22,934 nucleotides of DNA, taken from positions 278,467-301,400 of the forward strand of contig VHZZ01000120.1 of assembly GCA_009801015.1 (NCBI GenBank). The letters run 5' to 3'. Within the stretch, counting starts at the first letter, position 1, and the number at the start of each line of letters is the position of its first letter. This document shows, one piece after another, positions 10,617 to 22,016 of this stretch. The stretch is from Silene noctiflora. Its lineage: Eukaryota; Streptophyta; Magnoliopsida; Caryophyllales; Caryophyllaceae. The notes under the pieces were generated by a model. That model was not told where the DNA came from. It did not search any database and worked only from the letters and a program-made list of their open reading frames with translations. A program made the position numbers and the translations under genes.

Positions 10617-13600
10617 TTATTGCACAAGCTGGAGTTGCTTGATCTTTTGGATCTGCTTAGCGGGATTCAAACCCTTGGGACATGCCCGAGCGCAATTCAT
10701 AATTGTGTGGCACCTATACAGCTTGAATTCGTCATTGATTGCTTCCAAACGCTCCTTTGTGTACTCATCACGACTATCAGCTATCCATCTGCAATCCCCA
10801 AAAAAAAGAATAAATAAAAGGGAGAGAATTGCAACGCTACCATACCTGTGTTACTCATAATCAGTACAACTCAAACGAGCGTTAAAACATGAGTACTACA
10901 TATCGAAGCGTTGAACTCGGCATTTCTGCGTTTCTTTACAGGGGACTTTATCTTAAAATAAAGATATGAGTGCATAAAGGCCTATATAACAGATATGTAT
11001 TCATAAATTTAGAATGTTTGGTTTTGTCAACGGAAATAAAGAGTTTGAGAAATAAGGCTTTAACAAGTTGAAATCATTAAATTTAGAATTGTATAGAATT
11101 TCAACTGCACATCAAATTTCGCTATACTATTATAGCATGAACATCAGATATTATAGGTTAATGCATCTTCCTACTAGAAGAGTTTAAAAATAGATTCCAC
11201 ATCCTATTATACAGCCATTATAATGACCAACATTAACAGACTCACATGTACGTCAGACTGCGGGCAAGTGCCACAAGCTTAAAGTAAACAACAGGCTTCA
11301 AAGTGTTGGTTCACAAAACTCGTACCATGGCAAAGATTCCAGATAAAGTGATAAATAGTTTTTGGTGGACTTGTGTTATAAAACCATCATACCACTGAAT
11401 TTTTTGAAATTGACATCGCAGACTTTGGCATAAATAAAACCATTGCAAAGAATTGGTCATGAAATTCTCAGGAGACTGGTTTAGATAACATTCTTTGACA
11501 GCAAGCGACTAAGGTATACAATATAGCCCTGGTAAATTACAGCATATTTTGAAGCTAGCCTAAGAGCACAGATCTCAGAGTGACAATTGAAAACGGAGTG
11601 GAAAAACGTCCACTTAATCTTAAAAGCAAGATACAAAAGTAGATGACCCATGCAAGAGGTTTGAGATTTTTTTTGAGGAGAAGGGGATTTACATCAAAAC
11701 ACCTTGAAAAAAACCCGGATAACATTTTAAGCAGCATAGCGAGATATTTCAGACTTATTGCACACTAAGTTGGTTACAACCCTGAAAGCATCTAGTTTAG
11801 GCAGACAGCCACAGATTTGAAGCTATACATTTCAAATGATACTAATAAGCATTTTAAGTTGGTCACAACCCTGTCCGCATCTCGTTTATGGGGACTTCAC
11901 AGATATCAAGCTATACATTTTAAATAATACGGAGTACTAATAAACAAAGAAAAGAAGAAAGAAAAACTAATGAAGAAAAATAAACAAATCCACACTCCAT
12001 CTCTCCACAATCTCCACACATCTGCAGTTAAAATCCAACTAGAACATGAAAACCTTATATTATTGTGTACTCGTAAACCCATGTTCTAGTTCTTCAAATG
12101 CCAAATAACAGAGTTCGTTAACACCATTGTGCAGAAATCAACACAATTCACAAATGCCAAATTTTAATTTTTCCAGTGTATTCTAACCTAGATTCCAACC
12201 CTCAGCTCCTCCAACTCCCTTTGCCCCACACAATTTTCATGTTTTCTCCCGTTACTAACAATTGGCACCATGAGTTGCAAGCTAATCATACTCAAACATG
12301 CAACAAAACATTTCCATGACTTCATAAATAGTAGAAAAAATTTCTTGATATTCACATTGAAGAATCCCTAAACCTATAGACAGAACAAAACCCTGCCTAC
12401 AGTCTTCCATCTTCAAGCTACACATTTCTACCATGCATTTTTCCAGCAAGAAGTATACGAACTTTGAAAAAAATCTCCATTTGGCTCACAAAATGCATGC
12501 TATATCACTCAGACCAACACATGTAAGAAGGTGGTCTACTTTTTCAACCAAAAAAAAAAAATATCATATTTGCCTTTCCTGAATCCAAAATATGAGTATT
12601 GCCAACAGTCAACCTTTATTACAGACAAATCCTAAAAAACTGAGATTTACAAATTTACCCACATTAAAGCCTTATCTATGACAAGCAAATTGAACATTCA
12701 AATCAACGTAGTACCACTCAAAGTATTCAAATATCCCCAAATCACATGCATTTTAATCATTGCAGAATCATATTACTAACACTTCATTCCACAACCTGAC
12801 ACCCCATTTATTAAACAAGGGCTAATCCTTCTTTTACTGAAGTCTGAAAACTGTACGCCCCTAAGGTTAGCTAACTGCATCCAAATTCCTTTCCTTTCTA
12901 AATGCCATTATCCTCCTGATTCAAAGGAACCCAAAAATTTACCCAAAAATTGGGCTAGTAAGATGAAAATGAATCCTTCTATTTCCTTCCAACCACAATG
13001 GTAAAACTAAACAGAAGTCCTATGTTCCCCGCCCTTCACCACTTGCAATCTGCAATGAAACAAACCCCTAAACTTGTTCACAAAATCCATCCCCTATAAA
13101 CAAATACTTCTATAAGGCCCCCTTAAACAAATATATTTGAAAAAAAGTTGATTTCATAACTACTTTCCGGCTCCCTTACTCCTGCATCAATAATCATCAC
13201 TGTGCAGAAACCAAAACAACTGATTCTTGAAAATCAAGAACTCGAGTTCTAATTTTTCCTATGTCTTCTGACCCATACTCAAACGTCCCTGGACTCTCAA
13301 CCCTCAACTCCTCCAACTCCCTTTGTCCCACACATTTTTCACGAGTTCTCCCCTTACTAAACACTGATGCCATGAGTTGCAAGCAAATCATACTCAACAT
13401 GCAATAAAAAAAAAAAAAAAATTCCAGGACTTTCCAAATCCTACCAAGGTTAAGTTGTCAATCTGTTACTCTAACTTAGTTCATTAAGCGCAGACAGAAG
13501 TTCATGATATTCACAATGATAAATCACTAAATCTATATCCATAACAATTCAAGGCCTACCTACGATCTACACATTTCTACCAAGCACTTTTCAGCAAGAG

Positions 13601-15446
13601 AACCACCGAGCAAGAAACATACATACTTTGGAAAACAAATCCCTCCATTACTAATTAGTAACTACAGAATCAGCTCCACAAACACATGCAATGTCACTCA
13701 GACCAATACACGTAACAAGGTGGCCTGTTTTCTTTATCAAACAAAATCACATTAGCCTCGACTCAATCCATAATACCAAAAATTGTTAACCTTTCCCACT
13801 ATCAAATCCTATACAACTCAGATTTGTCGATTTAGGCACATGGAAGCCTTATCTAGCAAACAAATTGAACATTCCAATCAATATAGAACCAACCAAACCA
13901 TTAAAATACCCATAAATCACACCCACTTCAAGTATCCCAAATTCATATTACTAACACTCAAATTCATACTCACAACCATTCATGCAACAAGGTCGAATTA
14001 TGCCTTAACTGATGCCTACGAACAGTAAGATCCTAGAAAATTGGTTGCTAATTGCATCGGACTAAATTTCCTTAATTTTCCTTTCTAACAGCTACTTATC
14101 CCCTTACTTCAAAGAAACCGCATCTTTTACACGATTATTTGATAAATTTTGAGGAAGGAAAGTGAGGGGATGGAACGAATGGAATAAGAAGTGGGGCAAA
14201 AATGAATCCCTCTCTTACACTCCAACCACAATGATAAAACCAAACAAAAATTATGTTTTCTTCCTTACATCCCCTCAAAATCTGTCTAACTGAACAACCC
14301 CTTACCTTGTTCATATGTATTCTTCCACATCCACAAAATCCATCCCCTATAACACAAACATAAGGCTGCCACACACAAGTATATCGTAAAAACATTGCTT
14401 TCATAACTACTTTTCCGGATCAAGATTTCTCAATGGCTAGATCTGTTTCACCAAAAATTTGTGTAAATCCACCTTACCAGAGCCTAACTACCCTTATACA
14501 TACATAATTCTGCACCAAAAAAAACCGTCCCAGATAATTTCAAGATCATATCAATCAATCTACGCACACAACCTAATTACACTATCAACATAATTACAAA
14601 TAATTGGGACATTGGGAGTATTATGCACCAAAAAACAGCCTCAGATTATATCTAACAGAGAATATACCAATCAATCAATCAATTTCCGGACATATCAACA
14701 TAATTACAAGTTCCTAAACAAGAGATCGCATCAAACAATCAATCAATTTCAACACAAAAACAACAATAATCGAAACAAAGCGATAAAAAGACGAACCGAT
14801 GAGCGTGAAGCAAGGCAGCAGGACCAAGATAAGATTCAGGATTCCACCAATAACTAGGACAAGAAGTACTACAACAAGCACACAAAATACACTCATACAT
14901 CCCATCAAGTTTCTTCCTATCTTCTTTACTCTGAGGATACTCTTTCCCTTCCTCCGGCGCCGGGTTTTTCCTCTTCAACCACGGTTCAATACTCTTATAC
15001 TGATTATAAAAATTAGTCATATCCACCACCAAATCCTTAACCACAAACATATGCGGCAACGGTGAAATCATCGTCGTTTCGGTCGCTTTGGGTTCGGGTA
15101 TTTTAGTAAGACAAGCAAGTCCGTTACAGCCGTCGATATTCATCGCGCACGAACCGCAAATACCTTCGCGACAGGATCGGCGGAAGGTTAGGGTTGGATC
15201 GATCTCATTTTTGATTTTGATTAGGGCGTCGAGGACCATGGGACCGCATTGTTTGAGGTCGATTGTGTAGGTTTGGAGAGTTGGTTTGGTTGGGGAATCT
15301 GGGTTCCATCGGTAGATTGAGAAGGTTTTGTTGTTCGGTTCGGTGGTGGTTGGTGCGGCGGTTGCGGTGGCGTGGAGTCGGGTTAGGAGGTGGCGGGCTG
15401 GGGTTGTGAAGGTTCGGGTTGTGGTTCGGCGGAGTAGCGTCGCCAT
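10617..15446 (-). CDS. SDH2: Succinate dehydrogenase iron-sulfur subunit, mitochondrial (complex II), 2 exons, 273 aa
   Basis: Exon 1 is 15446-14797 and exon 2 is 10788-10617, joined through a split Arg codon (CG|A) with donor GT at 14796 and acceptor AG at 10789. The protein carries electrons from the flavoprotein SDH1 to ubiquinone in the inner mitochondrial membrane. Residues 1 to ~35 are Arg/Thr/Ala-rich without acids, typical of a mitochondrial presequence. The ferredoxin-like domain has the 2Fe-2S ligands C92, C97, C100 and C112. The C-terminal domain has C186, C189, C192 and C253 (4Fe-4S) and C196, C243 and C249 (3Fe-4S), with the '[16 protein letters not shown]' segment at about 197-212. 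All ligands are present and length is normal for plants. The ATG lies in 'aaaaatggcg', a good start context. The 4006 bp intron is unusually repeat-rich. Without splicing, exon 1 would read 19 extra residues and stop. Plants often have several SDH2 genes; I cannot say which copy this is. Confidence 0.96.
11767..11945. repeat. 89-bp tandem duplication in the SDH2 intron
   Basis: Copy 1 (about 11767-11851) and copy 2 (about 11856-11945) share 'aagttggt.acaaccctg', 'gcatct.gttta', 'cacagat', 'aagctatacattt.aaat' and 'actaataa' at a constant offset of about 89 bases. Copy 2 carries an extra 'acggagt' giving 'tacggagtact', a motif frequent in Caryophyllales repeats. Confidence 0.8.
12124..14420. 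repeat. Tandem duplication of about 1.1-1.2 kb inside the SDH2 intron
   Basis: Copy A is about 12124-13170 and copy B about 13195-14419. Matching blocks run in the same order: 'ttgtgcagaaa' 12127 / 'ctgtgcagaaa' 13199; 'ctcctccaactcccttt' 12206 / 13309; 'cactcagaccaa' 12506 / 13695; 'aagccttatct' 12667 / 13844; 'tccaaccacaatg' 12988 / 14221; 'aaaatccatcccctata' 13082 / 14335; and 'ttcataactacttt' before 'ccgg' at 13170 / 14419. The offset grows from about 1070 to about 1250 bases, so many indels have accumulated and the event is old. Neither copy contains an SDH2 exon or a plausible gene. Confidence 0.85.
14511..14710. repeat. Tandem duplication of about 110 bp next to the SDH2 exon 1 donor
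   Basis: Copy 1 (14511-14600) and copy 2 (14623-14710) both begin 'tgcaccaaaaaa', contain 'cagat.at' and 'tcaatcaatc', and end 'atcaacataattacaa'. The second copy ends 87 bases from the splice donor at 14796. Confidence 0.7.
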
Positions 15447-15545
15447 TTTTGTCGGTTTGGAGAGAGGGAAATTGAGAAATTATTGGGGCGTGTGGAGGGA
15501 TGGAACTTCGGAATGAGGAAATGACGGAATGGGGTATGGGGGAGG

Positions 15546-15553
15546 TTTATATA
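15546..15553 (-). promoter_or_regulatory. TATA box of SDH2
   Basis: The minus strand reads TATATAAA, 100 bases upstream of the SDH2 ATG at 15446. A transcription start about 30 bases further (near 15515) would leave a leader of about 70 bases, typical for a plant housekeeping gene. Confidence 0.65.
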
Positions 15554-16252
15554 GTACGGATCTGGTTGACGGTTTTTTCGTTAAAGTATGATTTTGTTAT
15601 GTTTAATTAGTTTAGAACTCGTGCAATAAAGACACGGTATATATAGTTTTTATTTTTTAATAAATCATTTATATAATACCGGTATTTCATTAATTGTTCA
15701 TTTTTTCATTATTGTATTTTTCTCTGAGTAATGTGCTTAAATGTATTTTAAAGCAAATATTTTTATATCTCAAAGCTAATGATTCCAATTTGTGAATTCT
15801 CTCAATTTTTTTTGTCAGGGTCATTTTCAAATAATAGTATCAATGAAAGATTTAGTACTTTATAGTTTTATATAAATTTTATTTATATTTTAATTAAAAG
15901 ATTATACATTAGAATCTAGTGAAAATAATATAATTTGATACAAAAATAATAATTTAAATGAAATAAATTATAATTATTAATTGGAATTTTGTTTCAGAGC
16001 GTGGATCTTGTGAATGGGTTGTTCGCTTGAATATGATTCGGAATTATTTCGATTTTGTTATATTTGTATTGAATTTCTGCAATTTATTGTATTTGTGTCA
16101 TGTTAGAATTTAGAATTCAGGTTATTTAGGATTGTCGGTTATAGTAGTTCAACGATGTAATTTTTTTGAGCAAAATTTGAATTGGATCGGGCAAATACAA
16201 ATATCTATATGATGATACTTATTTTATAAAATCTTATTACAAACGTATTAAA

Positions 16253-16293
<41 letters not shown>
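16253..16293. repeat. (ATT)n microsatellite
   Basis: There are 41 bases of uninterrupted ATT repeat (about 13.7 units) in AT-rich intergenic DNA between SDH2 and EGY1. Such a perfect run is likely to vary in length between individuals. Confidence 0.97.
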
Positions 16294-16294
<1 letters not shown>

Positions 16295-17175
16295 CTGTAG
16301 AACTGTTTTATATGAGATGTACTCGTGATATATCGAGTTTGTTAGGTAGGGAGGGACTCGAAGGGTAGAGTTGGAAAGCGAGAAGGGAAAGGAGAAGAGA
16401 GATTGGTGGAAGAGGAAATTGACAGCAAAATGGGATTTGGGTGGGAGCGTGGCCGATGTTTTGGCCGTATATTGGCGTTGGCTATTTTTCTATCAACGTA
16501 ATTTGATGCTGCATCTGCAATCTGCTAATTGTCTTCTATTTGATCACTTCGTTTGTGAGCATTAATTGATACACTTCTAAAGTTCTATCCGAAAGCGAGT
16601 CGAAAAATAGTACGGTCAATTGTTTACCGATTTCATTTTGGATATCTCATTTTGGCAGGGGTACTGATGCATTTCACGCTTGTCTACCAGACTCTAAACT
16701 ACCAATTGTTACGATGACCTCTCCTTGTCGCTTCCCCTCATCCCCTCAATCACGGCTTCAGCTTCCGCAATGCGTGGTTCCGTCTTGCCCCTCTTCCTAA
16801 CAGCTACTCCTCCACAAACACTCTTCCATTGCCCCCACATATGAGTGAAACATATGTATCAACTCAATATTGCCCAATTAGAAAACATCGGAAATTTTCC
16901 GGGTTAAAACTAATTTCTATATCCATATTTTGAGTTTGCAATATACAATTTTCTTTTACAATCTGTTTAAAAATCAACTTACATTCTACACGCCCTTTTG
17001 GGTTTTGACATACAATTACTGAAGCAATGATGTTTATGGATATGAAATTTACGCTCTCTCATTACAAATGCCTCGTCTTTGAATCGATGCGCAAAATTTT
17101 TCTACCTAAAATTGTGTATATCGGATGCTGAAAAAACGGTTTCCATCATATACAATGCACTGTCAAAAAAATTAT

Positions 17176-20100
17176 TCAAAAAGTGGTAATGAGGCCGATA
17201 CCCAGCTCTTCTGCTAGTTCATCCCAGACAGGAAGCAATGTCATCACCACAAGGAAGATAGCTATCCCTACAGCCGCTTTCCTCCAAGTTCCGACCTCTG
17301 TCACATCGTTTAAACATGGCTTTTCCGGGGTTCTCTGTTAATATATTACTGTCAATTTGCTGATTGAAGTAGGGATTAGTCCGTTAAATTTGAAGATAGT
17401 TGATCATTGCGTGGATTACCTGACAAATCAGCACATAGAGTCCCCAGGGAAGCGACAAAGGTCCTCCTATCTGCAATACACAAACAGGTCACAGCTCATA
17501 TACGAAGAACAAAGAGACAGAGTTAAAGCCGCAAGGAAGATAAAGAAATATGTCTGTTATAATGCTGCGATATTTAACACGTACTTCCTCCATTCATTTA
17601 AATTCACATTTCCATACGATACAAGCTTTAAGAAATGTGGGAGTGGAATGGGTATTCGGTTAAGGGATGAAACTTGGAGGTAAGATACCCATATGAAGCT
17701 CTTTTTCGATTTAAACTCGTGGGTTATTATTCACTCCCAAATCCTAATTTAGAGGAATAACACAATTCCAAAGCATTCCTCTTGTCAAGTGATCTAAGAT
17801 AGATCAGTACGAAGCGGTGACATTGAGTTCTGAACAAAGAAAGAAAGAACATCCCATTAACCACCTCCGATATATCAATACGCAATTGTATACTCCACTA
17901 TATATGTCACTATGTTAGTAGATGCAAGCAGAAAAGAAGCATACCACACCGAGACCAAGTAGTGTGTAAGTTGCCAAACCAAAAGTAATCAGTGCGGTCT
18001 TCCCAAAAGCTCCCTGTTGACAACAAATAGTGGAAACCAAAAACAGTTGGAAAAACGAGCATATTTTTGACAAAGCTTATAGCTTCCCTAAAACATTTTC
18101 TCAACTAGTTAAGTAGTAAAGTAGGAAGGATCAACAATCTACTCAGCTGGGGCAACATTGCTCTGTTGCATCACAAACTATGTTGCCCCGACTCTTCATA
18201 TTACCTCGTGTACTGTATCTGACACTCGGTCATGGACACTCCATCGAAAAACATGAATATTTTTCACAACATAGCCATGTATGACACTTGAACATGCACT
18301 CATCGGATACTTCTAGCCTGCCATGTCTAACATAGTTCACAAGAATCCCCTGGCTAGTGGGTGTGGGTCTCTTAACTTACGGGATGGGGATAGATATTTG
18401 AACGAGATTTCTGATGCCTTCTGAACTACTCCCTTCATCCCTTTTATATTGTCCACATATTAAGATTTAGTGTTCCCATGACTCCATGCGAACTGCCAGC
18501 AAAGTTTCGTTTTTATTATGTTTCACTTATATTCTAATCATGTAACACCAAATGGCATTAGTTTAAACTGCCACATATTTTTATACGAACACAGATCAAC
18601 CTAAGATACTAGGATGTACGAAGTAATGTTTAGGCATAGATGCAAACAAAAAATTCTTTTTTGATTTCCTCTTTGAAAATCGCATATGATCGGTCACCAT
18701 CAATGACCCAGATTAGAACTTTATTCTCCCACTTACAAGTTTCAATCACAAATAAAGTTCTTCAAATACCAACCCTTATAAGTGAGTTATGACATTTTAA
18801 TAAGTATTGTGGTAGATGAAGGGCCAACTCTGAATTAATAGGCATTATATCACGTATTTCGTTCAAAGTACATTTAGAACATATTGTGTTTCAATATACC
18901 TGCACAGCACGCCCACCATCAAGGCATCCCACAGGAAGCAAATTGAAAGCTGTTGCCGTCAACCCACACCTGGAATAAATAAATTCACTTGAAAATATTC
19001 GAATAACCTACGTTACAAATGTAATGGCATCTGTTTAAGTATGAGCCTTTGTGAGTAGCAGAGGCAATACATGATAATGCACTAATACAAAAAGCTTAGA
19101 AGGGTGGTACAAAGTACGAACTAGTATCAGGAAACTAACTACTTGAAAGGTGGATGTGTTCAACTAGTTGGAGTGTCTAAAAGCGGACAAGAAGCAAAAA
19201 CATATAAAACAGGTAGCAAGAATAAGCATCCATATCTAAGCTATGTAAGACTAAAAATAACAAAGCCATACCAGCCAGCGATTACAAGCGGATGGATAAA
19301 AACTGAGGCAGAATGCATAGCTCTGCATCATTAGACAACATGTTAAGTTTATCACAGTTGGAATGTAGAGAAATCAGTTCGTTCTAAGAAATGTCAAGTG
19401 TGTAGAGAGAACAAAATTCTTTCCACTAACAGGATACTAGATCAATTTGTGCATGGACTATGGACGCATTGAATTTAATAAATTTATGTGATTGTGAAAA
19501 GTATGACAGATGGAAAAGGACATACGTGTAACCAAGAAACGCTCGACTTATCAGCCCAAGAAGCAAGGAACCTTGAAATAATGTACTAGGCACTTGTACT
19601 AAATCTGCTGTCGGTCCAGGGTTTGAGGAAAGCAGCAGACCAACAGCAAACATGGAAAAAGAAAGTACAGCACCAGCGAAGGGACCCGCAAATGATATGT
19701 CGACTTGAGTCTTTCTGTCCGGAATGATAGATTTGAACTAAAAAAAAAACCCAAAAATTAATTAGTCTATTTCTTCATATTTAACGTTATTATCTTTGAA
19801 TTTCACGAAGAAAAAATTTGGGTTCAAATTTGAATCTACCAAAAGCTGATTATTTATCACTATTCACTTTCGGATCAACTCAAGTCACTTGAGAGTTGAG
19901 CCTACAACACCAAAATCCACAAGTACCTCTGGAGTTGTAGCTTATTTGCATCAGAAATTCAGAATACTAAAACATGTCGGGGTACAACTATTGGATGTAC
20001 ACCCTTGTTTTTATTTCCAGTGAGGCAGTGAGCTATAACTCGCTATTGTTTGGACTTGAAATATGATCAAGTAAAGCAAAATGATCTACTAAAGTACTTC

Positions 20101-22016
20101 TACTTATATTTACATGTAATTGTCATCAATGTAATTCTAAAATCTAAATATGATTCTCAGTAAACGTCTTTCGAAAACCGTCTGGTTTAACATAAATAGG
20201 GCTCCATACATCATAACCTAGTAACCTACACCATAGTGAAAAAGAAACTAACAAGTCATTAAAGCCTTTTAAGAGAATAAAAAAGAACTTTATTATACAC
20301 ATTACTGAGGACCTTGGTCAAAACAGTTTTTTAAGAGCATAGAAATCCAAGTCTAAAACTCTTACCTGTGTGATTGCTCCAAAGCTACCAAGAGTTATAT
20401 TCGGGATGAAAAAAGGTATGCTAAGCTTCACATTATTCGGAAATGCTGCCAGTAAATGCCCAATTTCCTGCAGGGAGTCATTTTCTTCATGTAGACATAA
20501 GAGAAACAATGCAAAGGTCAACAGAATGACTCACAACGTACTTTTACTGCTCTATAACTGAGAACATCATCCATATAAGGGGCACATAAAGGTAATTCCT
20601 CCATTCCACTTCTATTGTCCTACTTCCCATTTTGGGAAGATTTAAGAAATAGAGGTAAAATTACTACTCTACCCCTTTAATTAGGAAGAATGGGGACAAT
20701 AAAAGTGGAATGGAGGGAGTATATCTCAAGTCAAGCAAATAACAATTACAGATACACCAACTATGATCTCTTCATCAACAAGCAAACTGAAAATACTCAT
20801 TGTTTTTACTTCCCCATCCCGATTCCCTCCTTTGACCATCTTTCTCCTTTTTCGTAAGAGGGGGTACTAATAAAAAGGACACCGATAACCCGATAAGATG
20901 AAACTCCAGCAGAAACACATATACCAAAGGGTTGAACCAGTGTTCGACAAAAAACATTTATTAACAATGACAACTCGTCCTTCAACTACATTGCTGGCAT
21001 TATAGCTGAACAAATGAAATTAGACTTGTTCCATCATTATCCTTCCTAGAGATCATACTATACCATGATTCATCTAGATGTGCATATAAGGGGCCGAAGG
21101 TGTTTTGGCTAGTGACTCACCGAGCCTTGTGCCTAGGTTTTTAACTAAGCATACAAGTACATACATTATAAAACCACACAATCAAAGCTATCGAACACCC
21201 ATTGCAACAAACATAACTTTACATACACAGGTATGCAAGCAACGGAGAAAAAGCACATGAGCTATATTAACACAGCTAAGTTAGAGGAACGGTAAATGCG
21301 ATATTTACATGGAAGAGCTGAACTCCCAAGACACCATAAGCCAGTGGTAAAGCAGCATCCACAAAGGGGAGCAACAATTGCATATCTGGAGGTTCAACAG
21401 CATTAGGATCTGTGAAATACTTCACAACCTCTGGAGGAAGACGATTTAACTGAAAATGACAGAATTCCCATGGATAAAAATTTTCTATGATTACCACTAA
21501 TCTTTAGTACGAATAAAGGACAGCTTCATTGAATAGGGTTAATTAACATACCTGGGATGCAATGCCGAGCTCAACTGAAGAGCCAATGGTCAGAAGAAAC
21601 AAAAGTAGAGCAATGACATACTGCCAAAGTGTCGTAGGCCCAGGCTCTGAGACCTCTTTCCGTAACATACCAAAACTAATCCGAGGCCCGCCACGTGGAT
21701 CAGGTGACTCAGAATTAGGTTCCTCCACCATAAACAGATTGTACTTGTCGCCAACAAGCTCTGCAAGCTGCTTTTGAAGTTTCTCAAAGACGTCCTCTCT
21801 AATGCCCCTCAAGTTTCCCAGGAAAAGAATTCCTTCTCCAAAATCCCCAAATGGCTCTTCTTTTGTTACCCAAAATGTTGAATATCCAAATAGTTTGTCT
21901 TTAATCAACTTCACATCGGCAGGATCCACCTTCTCAGGTCCTAGAAGTTCCATAAGTTTAAAAGAATCGACTTGAAAATTGTTGTATGACATTCCCACGG
22001 GTGAATTTGGTGGTGT
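17176..22016 (-). CDS. EGY1: EGY1-like chloroplast site-2-type zinc metalloprotease, 9 exons seen, 5' end missing
   Basis: Minus-strand exons: 22016-21552, 21449-21309, 20467-20366, 19737-19526, 19322-19272, 18969-18900, 18013-17945, 17470-17420 and 17334-17176. Introns are all GT-AG and phases agree, giving 439 residues plus stop. EGY1 is a membrane-embedded, ATP-independent intramembrane protease of chloroplast membranes, needed in Arabidopsis for chloroplast development and hypocotyl gravitropism. Visible motifs (numbered from the first residue here): GNLRG (about 73-77); first membrane segment (about 132-150); zinc-binding HEIGH (202-206), split by an intron after the His; 'LLPVGCLDGG' with the presumed third zinc ligand D341; and a C-terminal hydrophobic helix (about 408-425). 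The sequence is close to Arabidopsis EGY1, not EGY2 or EGY3. The first exon, about 100 residues with the transit peptide, is not recognisable between 22017 and 22934, so it lies further right. The frame opening at 22022 has no ATG there; 22018-22017 is the acceptor AG. Confidence 0.93.
18176..18337. mobile_element. Possible small TIR element (MITE) in an EGY1 intron
   Basis: A perfect 9-bp inverted repeat, 'aactatgtt' (18176-18184) and 'aacatagtt' (18329-18337), bounds 162 bp. The left end continues 'gccccgactcttca', like a short repeat family I associate with introns and flanks of dicot genes ('tatgttgctcggactcttc'). Target-site duplication is not clear, and the right end matches only over the last nine bases. 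Confidence 0.35.
18429..18623. mobile_element. Degenerate Stowaway-like MITE in an EGY1 intron
   Basis: The left end 'ctcccttcatccctttt' follows a TA (18427-18428) and is a typical Stowaway terminus. The right end 'aggatgtacgaag' before TA (18624-18625) matches the left end's reverse complement in about 12 of 19 positions. Size (195 bp), TA flanks and AT-rich interior fit the family, but the right end is decayed. Confidence 0.5.
20595..20719. mobile_element. Stowaway MITE in EGY1 intron (125 bp)
   Basis: The left terminus 'attcctccattccacttcta' and the reverse complement of the right terminus 'ctcccteccattcc'-type end (bases 20692-20719) agree over about 28 bases with few mismatches, and TA lies on both sides (20593-20594 and 20720-20721). 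This is the hallmark of Tc1/mariner-related Stowaway MITEs, moved in trans by a mariner-type transposase. It lies in the intron between the exons that carry the H and the EIGH of the zinc motif. Confidence 0.85.

Larger units (their letters stand above)
15447..17175. other. Intergenic region: SDH2 promoter and EGY1 3' flank
   Basis: From 15447 to 15560 lie the SDH2 leader and core promoter. Very AT-rich sequence follows to about 16330, including an (ATT)n microsatellite. A GA-rich patch lies at 16345-16440, then mixed sequence up to the EGY1 stop. Open frames at 16371-16565 (plus) and a Lys/Arg-rich minus-strand frame of about 43 codons near 16842-16712 have no recognisable motif. I call no gene. 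Confidence 0.5.

Noticed and set aside
11928..11940. 'tacggagtact' as a full MITE
   Set aside because: The motif resembles the end of Caryophyllales repeats, but no second end or target-site duplication is visible; it lies within the 89-bp duplication.
15088..15516. Plus-strand open frames over SDH2 exon 1
   Set aside because: They are antisense shadows of a GC-richer exon with a fully supported coding frame on the other strand.
16712..16842. Minus-strand frame of about 43 codons, Lys/Arg-rich, in the EGY1 3' flank
   Set aside because: Too short and unrecognised; a gene fragment is possible but cannot be shown.
2440..22016. A functional cluster of RUS6, SDH2 and EGY1
   Set aside because: All share a strand, but they belong to unrelated pathways with separate promoters and spacers over 1 kb; tandem orientation of three genes is common by chance.
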